A program made the position numbers and the translations under genes. 6,577 bases of DNA from Actinomycetes bacterium. Lineage in GTDB: Bacteria > Actinomycetota > Aquicultoria > CAJVYJ01 > JAUVQD01. The stretch covers positions 1 through 6,577 of the forward strand of contig JAUWIO010000045.1 of assembly GCA_030605305.1 (NCBI GenBank), written 5' to 3'. This document shows, piece after piece, positions 1 through 6,338 of the stretch. Each line of letters begins with the position of its first letter. Position 1 is the first letter of the stretch. Under the pieces are notes generated by a model. That model was not told where the DNA came from, made no database searches, and saw only the letters and a program-made list of their open reading frames with translations.

Positions 1-912
1 CCTTAAAATCCTCACCTCGCGCGGGACGCGGGATATATAGCGCAATTGGGGGGGCGGACCCCAGGCGATGAGTTTGGTTTCATCCAGAAGGCGCCCCCAA
101 TACCTCAGAGTGCGCTGCCGGTATTCCATCGGCGCCGGTCGATCATGCAGCAGCTCCGCCAGCGGGGCGGCCACTTCGGCGGTGTCCGACTCCCGCCGGG
201 CCCATCTGAGCCACTCAATCGGCGAGATGTATCCGCCTCTCAGCAGATCTTCTTGCCACTCGGAACTCTTTCGTCCGAGAGCCAACGCTCGTGAGATCAC
301 CGAACCATTGACGATATCCACTCTGATGCGGGCGGCCCGCTCGCCCCAAAAAGCGCGGAGCGAGGCCGCCAACGCCAACGTCTCATCAAAGTAGGCTCGA
401 TCGAGCTCCCGGTCGATCGCCGCCGGTTCCCCGGTCCTCTCATAGGCCCGGACCGCGGCCCGGGCGGCCTCTTCCAAGACCGGTGGTAGATCGGCAAAGG
501 TGCGCGTTCGGGCATAGGCCGAGAATTGCTGAGCCGGAACCCGCCCTAGTTGCGAGAAGGGGGCTTTGAGCTCACGCCCGAATCCACTTTTGACTGCGGC
601 CCGCAGGTTTTCGTAATCGTGTCGCGCCCGAAAGTATCCACTCAATTGAGGCGGGGTCTCGCCGGCCTCGCTCACCTCGTACGCTTCTTCAAGGCGCCCG
701 GAAAACGCTGTCTCCACATCCTCGAGTGTCTGGGCGCCGGCCAACAGCGGGCCATAGACCGTCTCCGCCAGGACCGAGTGCATCGCCACGAGTGATTCAC
801 ATTCGGCCAGACGTCCGATCCGGACCCGATCGACCAATAAGCCCTCACGGACCCGGACCCTCCCAAGCGCGAACCCATAGACCAGCTCGTCGGCTCGCAA
901 TCCGAGCGCCAT
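1..912 (-). CDS. ntpC: V/A-type ATPase subunit C (partial, 3' end beyond left edge)
   Basis: Subunit C (equivalent to eukaryotic V-ATPase subunit d) is the funnel-shaped socket that joins the membrane rotor ring to the central D/F shaft. The frame opens at an ATG at 912-910 and stays open to the window edge, giving 304 residues; the family is usually about 330-350, so only the last few dozen residues are missing. Three family-like repeats are visible: YGFALGRVRVREGLL near residues 12-26, a helix with YENLRAAVK at 100-108, and LDRAYFDETLALA (170-182) followed by IRVDIVNGSVISRAL (196-210). The protein is nearly all helical. The run PREVRILR at the edge matches the usual C-terminal REaEikniR motif. 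The start overlaps the stop of the upstream subunit E gene in an ATGA, which indicates translational coupling. An AGGGA lies about 6 nt upstream of the ATG. The assignment rests on these motifs plus operon position, and I am confident of it. Confidence 0.9.
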   Translation of the reverse strand, partial: MALGLRADELVYGFALGRVRVREGLLVDRVRIGRLAECESLVAMHSVLAETVYGPLLAGAQTLEDVETAFSGRLEEAYEVSEAGETPPQLSGYFRARHDYENLRAAVKSGFGRELKAPFSQLGRVPAQQFSAYARTRTFADLPPVLEEAARAAVRAYERTGEPAAIDRELDRAYFDETLALAASLRAFWGERAARIRVDIVNGSVISRALALGRKSSEWQEDLLRGGYISPIEWLRWARRESDTAEVAAPLAELLHDRPAPMEYRQRTLRYWGRLLDETKLIAWGPPPQLRYISRVPREVRILR

Positions 913-1505
913 CAATCGTCCCTGAATAACATACTGGAAAGCTCGGTCTCGTCTTCGTCGGCCAGCGCTTCGAGGCGCCGCGCGAATGACCAGTCTTCCT
1001 CGATATGGTCTCGCAACGCGATAAAGCCTCTCCCTATCGGCCGGCTGGTATCCGCCAGGTCGACAGATGATCCTTGAGCCAGTAAACGTTTATTGACCTG
1101 CGATATTACTCGCTCACGGATACCATCGGGAAGATCCGTATCGAAGACTATCCTTGACCCGTCAGGGGCCTTCTTGGTAATGAGAGTGACCAAAGCGGCC
1201 ACGTATTCATCCTCGCTCCATTCGTCCACGATGGTCCTGGCAGCCTCGAGAGCCTCGGCGAGATACTCGCGTTTGGCTGCCAGCAACCTGTCGCGGCCCT
1301 GAAGTTCCGCCACCGAGACGGAGCGCTCTTGTTCGGCCGCTGCCTTCGCCTGACCGAGGTCACGGGCCTCTTCGAGGCGATCGCCGGACAGCCCCTCGGC
1401 TTCATGCCCTTGGCGCAGAGCCGCCCGCTCGGCATTGGCTACCAGGATCCGTCCGCGCTCGCGGGCCTCGGCCAGGATCGTCTCTTTGATAGCGTCGATA
1501 GTCAT
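912..1505 (-). CDS. ntpE: V/A-type ATPase subunit E (peripheral stalk)
   Basis: This 197-residue protein is subunit E, which pairs with the H/G subunit to form the peripheral stalk holding the catalytic head against the membrane stator. Residues 1-95 form a charged, Ala/Glu/Arg-rich coiled coil with no strong hydrophobic stretch. The C-terminal half (about 96-197) looks like the globular head-binding domain and includes the characteristic GRGFIALRDHIEEDWSF segment (158-174), where the family normally has a glycine pair and a terminal D-x-S-F. The ATG at 1505-1503 lies 2 nt after the subunit K stop. The frame is open about 67 codons further upstream, but that extension would lie inside the K gene and is rich in arginine, so I reject it. 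No strong ribosome binding site is visible, so initiation is probably coupled to K translation. The stop overlaps the start of subunit C. Length and composition are normal for the family. Confidence 0.93.
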   Translation of the reverse strand: MTIDAIKETILAEARERGRILVANAERAALRQGHEAEGLSGDRLEEARDLGQAKAAAEQERSVSVAELQGRDRLLAAKREYLAEALEAARTIVDEWSEDEYVAALVTLITKKAPDGSRIVFDTDLPDGIRERVISQVNKRLLAQGSSVDLADTSRPIGRGFIALRDHIEEDWSFARRLEALADEDETELSSMLFRDD

Positions 1506-1507
1506 CG

Positions 1508-2002
1508 TCAGATCAGCCCGCCGATATCGAGAAGGATAAGGATCGTGATGATCAGCGAAAGGACAGCGTAGGTCTCGACCAGTCCCGGAAATATAAGAGC
1601 CCGCCCGCCTTCTTCGGAGCGCCGGGCCACCAAAGCGGCGGAACCGACACTCGCCCGCCCCTGATAGACCCCCGAAAAGAGACAGGCCACGGCTACCGGT
1701 ATGCACGCGAGAAATATCTGAAAACCAATGGTCGCCTCACGCAGTTCCTGCGGTTCGCGCAGGAAAAGAAACCAAACGAGGATGGCAGTGATAAAACCGT
1801 ACATGCCCTGAGTCCCCGGCATGGCCACTATCGGCAGGATGCGGCCGAATTTGCCTGGATCCTCGGCGAGGATACCTGTTCCGGCCGAAGCCGCATAAGT
1901 GATCCCGATGATCGGGCCGATGGCGCCCCCGATAAACGCCAGGCCGGCCCCGAAAAGTGCCCAGTGGGCGCCGCCAAAACTGAGAAAATTATCCAAACTC
2001 AC
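1508..2002 (-). CDS. ntpK: V/A-type ATPase subunit K, four-helix rotor-ring proteolipid
   Basis: Subunit K monomers form the membrane rotor ring that carries ions past subunit I. At 164 residues with four membrane helices it is the tandem-hairpin form. Hairpin 1 has PGTQGMYGF (62-70) with glutamine in place of the ion-binding acid; hairpin 2 has LVETYAVL (141-148), with E143 as the only carboxylate of the ion site. T64, Q65, Y68, Q114 and E143 line up with E. hirae NtpK T64, Q65, Y68, Q110 and E139, with the same 29-residue spacing between the last two ligands. In E. hirae these residues form an Na+ site, so sodium coupling is plausible here. The reading frame starts at GTG (2002-2000), which overlaps the subunit I stop as GTGA. 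A TTG two codons later (1996-1994) is better placed for the strong ribosome binding site at 2010-2003 and would give 162 residues. The family call is very secure; the exact start is not. Confidence 0.96.
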   Translation of the reverse strand: MSLDNFLSFGGAHWALFGAGLAFIGGAIGPIIGITYAASAGTGILAEDPGKFGRILPIVAMPGTQGMYGFITAILVWFLFLREPQELREATIGFQIFLACIPVAVACLFSGVYQGRASVGSAALVARRSEEGGRALIFPGLVETYAVLSLIITILILLDIGGLI

Positions 2003-4182
2003 TCCTCCTTGAGGACCAGGTGCTCCGTCTCGAACCGAAACGGAGTAAAAGCACCGCCGCCGCCTTCATAGAACTGGCTGAAGAACTCGACAAATTGCAG
2101 GCGGAGCGGGTGAACAAAAGCGCTTAGGAGATTGATCGCCAGGTTGGCCACGTGCAGCGGGATGGCGATAGCCAAGGCCAAGAGAATGCCGACCGGCAGG
2201 CCCCAAAGCGAGATCCCGGCGACGAGCCCGGCCAGGATATTGATGACGAAACCGATCAGGAAAGTAGAGAGACCCAGGGCCATCAAACGGCTATACGATA
2301 AGACGTCATTGAGGAAACGGGTCATCCCGTACAGGTTATATAGTCCGGCCCCGGCCCCGGCGAATGCAAAACGGAAGTGGCGGCTAAATACCAGAGCGGC
2401 GCTGAGGACAACCAGTATGACAAGCCAGCGGTTCGGGAAAGCGATGACTATGGCTCCCCCTATCAATACCGCCGCCGCGACGGCCGCGGCGGACTCGACC
2501 CGCTCCCGGCGAGAGCCGGGCCGAAAAGCGATACCGGCTGCCTCGATCAGTCGAGACAAGGAGCCACCACTTAGAAACATATAAGCGAGAGCGCTTACCC
2601 CTAGCAGTGAAAGACCGAAATTCTGCATCCATGAGAATACCGGTGAGGCGACGCCCAGGACCACGAGCATAGTCCAGCCTACAGCAGTCATCGTCGCCGC
2701 CAGCCCGACGACGAAACGCGGCAGGTCGTTGGCGAAGGCCCGTTGGAGGCGATGACGGCGGAGATTGTCTTTGAACTCCAGGGCCATCCCCAGCAAAACA
2801 TGGACCGCCCCTATAGCCAGAGTGAGTAGAAGAAATATGAGCGCTTGACTCAAGGGTTCCAGGATTATCAAGCTTTGCATCGGGGCGGGCAGGATCTCCT
2901 TGGGTAACCCGAAATAGCTGCCGGTAGATATGCCGATGAGCACTGCCGAAAAACCCCCCATAGCGAAGAGCTCGAACCAGCGCTCTCCAACATTCGTTAA
3001 GACCAGGCGTGCTTTTAACCACAGACAAAACACGGCCAAGACGATGCCGTAACCGGCATCGCCAAGCGAGATACCGAAAAAGAGAAGAAAGAAGAGGCCC
3101 ATCAGCGGTGTCGGATCCAGCTCATGGTAGTTCGGCACCCCATACAGCTCGGTCAAGACCTCAAAGGGCTTCGCCCAGCGGGGATTTTTCAAGACCGTGG
3201 GCGCCACCTCGCGCGGCCCCGGGTCGCTGATAGAAATATCAAGTTTCTCCTGGAACGGCGCGAGTGCTGCTTGCAGCTCCGATATCTTGGCGGTTTCAAC
3301 CCAGCCGCTAAGAGCGAAGGCAGCCGGAGTCCCGGCGAATTGTGCCTCGACTTCGTGGCGCCTCAGCTGCCCGCCGAGCCAGTCCTCCAAGACTTTCAAA
3401 TCAGATGAATAGCGCTCAAGGGACAAGACCGCGGCCACAAACTCGTCGCGTTGACGCGAGAGTCGCGTCTTCTCCTGCTCGAGTCGCTCGAGCTCCGCTG
3501 CCGGCAGGCCAGGAGCCGGGGGGCGCCATTCTTCGACTCCGCCCTCCTCCATCCAGCTAACGATATCGCGACGGTGGCGCGCCGGATAGATCACGACCAG
3601 GGCGGTCCGTTCTCCGGTGCCGACGATTGTGACATCAGCCCGCGAACAAGCCTCTCTAAGCGAGGCCAATACCCTCCGCGCTTCCCTCTCATCAATGAAG
3701 GCAAGGACCATCCCGACCTGCTCGGAGCTAACGATCTGTCCAAACGGGACATCGAGATCGCACCAAGGGCGCACTTGATCGATTTGCGCGGTCCGCTCGG
3801 CGATACCCGTATCACAATCACTTATCTCTTTATCCAACTCGCCCGCGCGCTGGTATATGCTTTCAAAATCACGTTGCTGCCCGATCTGTATAAAACGGGC
3901 GCGGTCCATGACCCGGCGGGCCGGAAGCAGCCCCGGCAATACCCCGGTCGGGGGCGGGGTGAAGCGAGCCAGAAAGCTGCGGACAAAAACGACTTTCGAA
4001 ACCTCTTGACGAAGTTGCTCCGAGCGACGCAGAGCCAGCTCACGTCGGTCGTCAGGCGCCTCTTTTTCGCCGGAAAGATCGATGATCTCAAGGACGCCCG
4101 ACTCCTGCAGCTTAGCCGTCACGCCGGCCTGTAGGCTCCGATGACCGACAAGCACCACCTTCTTCATTGGAGCTACAGCCAT
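1999..4182 (-). CDS. ntpI: V/A-type ATPase subunit I (membrane stator, subunit a homologue)
   Basis: This 727-residue protein is subunit I, which provides the ion half-channels beside the rotor ring and anchors the peripheral stalks. Residues 1-335 form the soluble N-terminal arm, with two coiled-coil stretches (about 42-65 plus 105-135, and 225-265). Residues 336-700 hold about seven or eight membrane helices. The junction carries the family signature NPRWAKPFEVLTELYGVPNY (333-352), then DPTP (356-359) and FGISLGDAGYG (369-379). The motif LSYSRLMALGLS (628-639) supplies the essential channel arginine, R632, and the C-terminal VHPLRLQFVEFFSQFYEGGG (690-709) is also canonical. The start MAVAPMKKVVLVG matches the usual family N-terminus. 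An ATG 38 codons upstream is in frame but lies within subunit H. The ATG comes 1 nt after the H stop without a good ribosome binding site, so coupling to H is likely. The gene is intact and full length. Confidence 0.97.
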   Translation of the reverse strand: MAVAPMKKVVLVGHRSLQAGVTAKLQESGVLEIIDLSGEKEAPDDRRELALRRSEQLRQEVSKVVFVRSFLARFTPPPTGVLPGLLPARRVMDRARFIQIGQQRDFESIYQRAGELDKEISDCDTGIAERTAQIDQVRPWCDLDVPFGQIVSSEQVGMVLAFIDEREARRVLASLREACSRADVTIVGTGERTALVVIYPARHRRDIVSWMEEGGVEEWRPPAPGLPAAELERLEQEKTRLSRQRDEFVAAVLSLERYSSDLKVLEDWLGGQLRRHEVEAQFAGTPAAFALSGWVETAKISELQAALAPFQEKLDISISDPGPREVAPTVLKNPRWAKPFEVLTELYGVPNYHELDPTPLMGLFFLLFFGISLGDAGYGIVLAVFCLWLKARLVLTNVGERWFELFAMGGFSAVLIGISTGSYFGLPKEILPAPMQSLIILEPLSQALIFLLLTLAIGAVHVLLGMALEFKDNLRRHRLQRAFANDLPRFVVGLAATMTAVGWTMLVVLGVASPVFSWMQNFGLSLLGVSALAYMFLSGGSLSRLIEAAGIAFRPGSRRERVESAAAVAAAVLIGGAIVIAFPNRWLVILVVLSAALVFSRHFRFAFAGAGAGLYNLYGMTRFLNDVLSYSRLMALGLSTFLIGFVINILAGLVAGISLWGLPVGILLALAIAIPLHVANLAINLLSAFVHPLRLQFVEFFSQFYEGGGGAFTPFRFETEHLVLKEE
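2003..2010 (-). promoter_or_regulatory. Strong Shine-Dalgarno sequence for subunit K
   Basis: On the minus strand this reads AAGGAGGA, a near-perfect anti-16S match, inside the last codons of subunit I. Its GGAGG core ends 1 nt before the GTG at 2002-2000, but 7 nt before the TTG at 1996-1994, which is ideal spacing. It therefore favours the TTG start unless GTG is used by termination-reinitiation. It is clearly the strongest ribosome binding site in this operon, which fits the need for many K copies per enzyme. Confidence 0.75.
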
Positions 4183-4183
4183 G

Positions 4184-4507
4184 TCAGTCCGTGCCTGTCT
4201 TAGATAGTGATTCCACAAGCGCCCGCGCGGCTTCTCGGACCCTGGGTTCCGCTTTCGAACGGAGCGCGACCTCCTGGTGGGCGGCTGACTCTTCAATCTG
4301 ACTCAGACGCGCCAACAACGCCGGTTTGGCCTCGTCGAGTATGGACGAGATCGTCTCTACCGCGCGAAGCTCAGTGCGCTCTTCAAGGGCCGCACCGTCT
4401 TTTGCGGCGGCGCGGGTGATTTGCTCAGCGCGCGCTTGCGCTTCAGTGACAATGTCCGCCGCCTGAGATTCGGTTTTTTCTATTTCCTTTAATTTTTCTT
4501 TAAGCAT
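4184..4507 (-). CDS. V/A-type ATPase subunit H/G (peripheral stalk coiled coil)
   Basis: This 107-residue, highly charged, almost wholly helical protein sits exactly where the archaeal-type operon places subunit H (AhaH; called G or NtpF in other nomenclatures). It starts MLKEKLKEIEKTESQAADIV and continues as an Ala/Glu/Arg-rich heptad-like coil with no membrane helix. This is the expected form of the small peripheral-stalk partner that intertwines with subunit E. Sequence identity in this family is always weak, so the call depends heavily on length, composition and its place directly before subunit I. It is the first gene of the operon, with the divergent VanW gene on its other side. The upstream sequence has only a weak GGA about 6 nt before the ATG. 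The first codons are noticeably A/T-richer than the rest of the operon, which is common at translation starts. A generic coiled-coil protein is the only alternative. Confidence 0.88.
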   Translation of the reverse strand: MLKEKLKEIEKTESQAADIVTEAQARAEQITRAAAKDGAALEERTELRAVETISSILDEAKPALLARLSQIEESAAHQEVALRSKAEPRVREAARALVESLSKTGTD

Positions 4508-4550
4508 TGTTCGTCCGGTGGGCTTTATTTACCCGTAAGAGTGGTCTAGA
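4508..4550. promoter_or_regulatory. Divergent intergenic region between ATPase operon and VanW gene
   Basis: These 43 bp are the only non-coding DNA between two divergent start codons, so the promoters of both transcripts must lie here or inside the neighbouring coding sequences. On the plus strand TAGAAT (4547-4552) is one mismatch from a -10 box but overlaps the VanW start codon; the hexamer 17 nt upstream (TTTATT) is a poor -35. On the minus strand TTGACT (4559-4554) resembles a -35 box, but the nearest AT-rich -10-like sequence (TAAATA, 4531-4526) is 22 nt away, which is too far. No clear operator palindrome is seen. That regulation resides here follows from geometry; the individual boxes are weak. 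Confidence 0.4.
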
Positions 4551-5975
4551 ATGAGTCAACCTCGAACTATGAAGAAATGGTTAATTAGAAGTCTCTTAGT
4601 TTTAGCTGTAACCGCCCTCGTTTTTCCGCTCGGCGCAATATTCAGTCATGCCGCCATCTACCGGAACAAGATCTATCCCGGAGTGAAAGTGGCCGATATC
4701 GATGTCGGCGGGTTGACTCAGGGAGCAGCCGAAACACGCCTGCGCCAGAGGATCACTCGCCCCGACGTCTTTAAGTTGAATTACGCCGAGGATAACTGGG
4801 AGATCGACTTCGCGGACCTGGAACCAAAACTTCGGGCCGCGAAGAGCGTTGATACGGCTTTCCTGGTCGGTCGCGACCAGGGGTTCTTCCAAAATCTTGG
4901 AACTAGGTATAGCACCTGGTCCGAGGGGACAACCCTGCCGATATCCTGGTCGATGAAGACCGCAAAGTCGCGCCCGGTTGTCGAGCAAGCCGCACTGGCC
5001 ATCGACCGACCGGCAGTCGATGCCGTCCTCCTTGTCAACGGCGAGAATGTGCGCATCGAGAAAGGTCAGACGGGCCGGAAGACGAAGGTCGAAAAGACCA
5101 TTAAAGAGATCCGGTCATCCCTGCTCATGAATGAAGACCACACGGAAATAGCGGTCAAAGAATGGGACCCGGCGAAGACGACTGAGCGCATCAAGGCCCT
5201 GAAAATCGAGGCGCGGTTGTCGGAATTCACCACAAAACTCAGTACCGTCAGGAACAATCGCCGCCACAATATCGCTTTGGCTACCGGTAAGATCAACGAC
5301 TACTATGTCGAACCGGGGGCGGTTTTCTCATTTAACGAGGTAGTCGGCTCTCGCACCAGTGGTAATGGTTTCATGAACGCCCCTGTCATCTCCGGCGGAA
5401 ATCTCGTGCCGGGTATCGGAGGGGGCATCTGCCAGGTAGCGACGACACTCTACAATGCGGCCATGGAGACCGGCCTCCCGGTAGTGGAACGTTCGCTGCA
5501 CTCCAACTATATCGGCAGTTATCCGGACGGGCGGGATGCGACGGTCGTCGACGGAGTCATCGACTTGAAGTTCCGAAACGATACCGGCGGCCACCTCTTG
5601 CTCCGCGGAGAAGTTCGAGACGCTGATGTCGTCTTCTGGGTCTATGGCCCGAAAACCGGCCGCAAGGTCACATTTAGCGCCCCGTCGATTTATAACTATA
5701 CGGGATTCGCGACCAAGGTCGAGACTGATACGGCGTTGCCGCCCGGCGCCAGAGTCAGGAAGCAGGCCGGAGTCTCTGGTCGCACGATCACAGTGACGCG
5801 AAAGGTCACTAAGAGCGGTAAAACGCTGATAGATGAGGAAACGACGAGCCGCTACTTGCCGCGTCAAGAACTGATAATGGTTGGTCCGGCACCCCCTCCC
5901 CCCGAACCCGAACCCGAACCAGAGCCGGAGTCAGACCTCCAGACAAGCGAAACCACCGGCACGACCGGTGGTTGA
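4551..5975 (+). CDS. Membrane-anchored VanW family protein with PG-binding-4-like and G5-like domains
   Basis: This 474-residue envelope protein has the YoaR/VanW architecture common in Gram-positive-type bacteria. Order: basic start and one membrane helix (about 8-35); a peptidoglycan-binding-4-like region (about 43-200) opening with GVKVADIDVGGLT; the VanW domain (about 235-370) with NEVVGSRTSGNGF (262-274), GGGICQVATTLYNAA (290-304) and ERSLHSNY (313-320); a G5-like domain (about 385-445) with the GVSGRTITVTRKVTKSGKTL pattern; and a Pro-Glu tail. The conserved C294 and H317 of VanW are present. VanW was named from some vancomycin-resistance clusters, but its biochemical role is not established; cell-wall binding outside the membrane is the reasonable expectation. 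No vanHAX genes are nearby, so resistance should not be inferred. Neither the ATG at 4551 nor the one at 4569 (starting MKKWLIRSLL) has a convincing ribosome binding site. The second fits a possible -10 box at 4547-4552, so the true protein may be 468 residues. Confidence 0.93.
   Translation: MSQPRTMKKWLIRSLLVLAVTALVFPLGAIFSHAAIYRNKIYPGVKVADIDVGGLTQGAAETRLRQRITRPDVFKLNYAEDNWEIDFADLEPKLRAAKSVDTAFLVGRDQGFFQNLGTRYSTWSEGTTLPISWSMKTAKSRPVVEQAALAIDRPAVDAVLLVNGENVRIEKGQTGRKTKVEKTIKEIRSSLLMNEDHTEIAVKEWDPAKTTERIKALKIEARLSEFTTKLSTVRNNRRHNIALATGKINDYYVEPGAVFSFNEVVGSRTSGNGFMNAPVISGGNLVPGIGGGICQVATTLYNAAMETGLPVVERSLHSNYIGSYPDGRDATVVDGVIDLKFRNDTGGHLLLRGEVRDADVVFWVYGPKTGRKVTFSAPSIYNYTGFATKVETDTALPPGARVRKQAGVSGRTITVTRKVTKSGKTLIDEETTSRYLPRQELIMVGPAPPPPEPEPEPEPESDLQTSETTGTTGG
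5892..5930 (+). repeat. Pro-Glu dipeptide tract in VanW protein tail
   Basis: Codons 448-460 encode four prolines followed by alternating Glu and Pro, with a CCCGAA hexamer repeated almost perfectly and then drifting to CCAGAG and CCGGAG. This gives an extended, acidic, low-complexity tail after the G5-like domain, followed by a short Ser/Thr/Gly-rich end. Such tails usually act as flexible spacers. The hexamer repeat may vary in length between strains by slippage (inference). Confidence 0.8.
5951..5973. terminator. Inverted repeat at convergent gene ends, probable terminator
   Basis: The arms AACCACCGG (5951-5959) and CCGGTGGTT (5965-5973) pair perfectly over 9 bp with a 5-nt loop. The stem lies inside the last codons of the VanW gene (encoding a TTGTTGG-type end) and runs into its TGA stop. 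There is no T-run on either side, so it is not a textbook intrinsic terminator. Its place between two converging genes only 15 bp apart suggests it serves both directions. Alternatively it is a chance product of the Thr/Gly codons. Confidence 0.45.
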
Positions 5976-5990
5976 CGTCAAAGCCTATCC

Positions 5991-6287
5991 TTAACCGTGG
6001 AGCTTAGATGCTCGCTCGCCTCGCATTGCTCCGCCATGATCATGACGGAGCCACGTTTTCTTGTAATGGTCATAGGATTGAAATATCTCTCCGGGCGACG
6101 GCATCAGAAGCGCGAAGATACCCAGCATGATAGCAAAGTAATACCACTCGAGAGCACTCGCCATCATGATCCCAACAACAAGCAATGATGCCCAGACCAC
6201 CCCGACCGCTCTCATAACCTGACGGCTCCGCTCGAATTCCTCGACCGTTACGGCTTCGTCTCGTCGATCCAGTTTGTATCCGATCAT
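5991..6287 (-). CDS. Small two-helix membrane protein of unknown function
   Basis: I do not recognise this 98-residue protein. It has a charged N-terminus (1-22, with DRRDEAVTVEEFERSRQ), two adjacent hydrophobic segments (about 24-46 and 49-64) joined by a short LEWYY turn, and a basic, histidine-containing C-terminus (about 68-98). This predicts a hairpin inner-membrane protein with both tails on the same side, probably cytoplasmic by the positive-inside rule. The ATG at 6287-6285 has a good ribosome binding site (AAGGGGGA, a few nt upstream), which supports it as a real gene. It converges on the VanW gene with a 15-bp gap. It follows another minus-strand gene by 51 bp, so the two may be co-transcribed. 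No catalytic motif is visible. Confidence 0.72.
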   Translation of the reverse strand: MIGYKLDRRDEAVTVEEFERSRQVMRAVGVVWASLLVVGIMMASALEWYYFAIMLGIFALLMPSPGEIFQSYDHYKKTWLRHDHGGAMRGERASKLHG

Positions 6288-6338
6288 TTCTCCCCCTTAT
6301 CTAGCTCTATAGTCTTATCGGTATCAGAGGGCAAAAGT

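Noticed and set aside
46..394. Two overlapping plus-strand frames opposite subunit C
   Set aside because: They are antisense shadows; the minus-strand frame is continuously open for 304 codons with subunit C motifs.
1506..1706. In-frame N-terminal extension of subunit E by 67 codons
   Set aside because: It lies wholly inside the subunit K gene, is arginine-rich and unlike any stalk protein; the ATG at 1505 gives a normal family start.
2384..3028. 214-codon open frame on the minus strand in a second frame within subunit I
   Set aside because: It is a GC-rich frame shadow with Arg/Gly/Ser-rich composition; the overlapping frame encodes an unmistakable, intact subunit I.
3451..4134. 227-codon plus-strand open frame opposite subunit I
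   Set aside because: It is antisense to a well-supported coding region and has no recognisable domain or ribosome binding site.
4183..4296. In-frame N-terminal extension of subunit I by 38 codons
   Set aside because: It overlaps subunit H in another frame and reads as a basic, low-quality peptide; MAVAPMKKVVLVG at 4182 is the canonical family start.
5328..5867. 179-codon minus-strand open frame opposite the VanW gene
   Set aside because: It is antisense to the conserved VanW domain and its translation lacks protein-like features; it is explained by high GC content.
5892..5930. Possible CRISPR or tandem-repeat array
   Set aside because: The repeat is a 6-nt codon-level Pro-Glu repeat within a gene, with no spacers.
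4551..5975. Vancomycin-resistance determinant
   Set aside because: The VanW domain occurs widely in proteins unrelated to resistance, and no ligase, dehydrogenase, dipeptidase or two-component genes are present.
6288..6338. Possible small RNA or separate promoter in the 51-bp gap
   Set aside because: Apart from the ribosome binding site of the downstream gene I see no convincing -35/-10 pair or hairpin.
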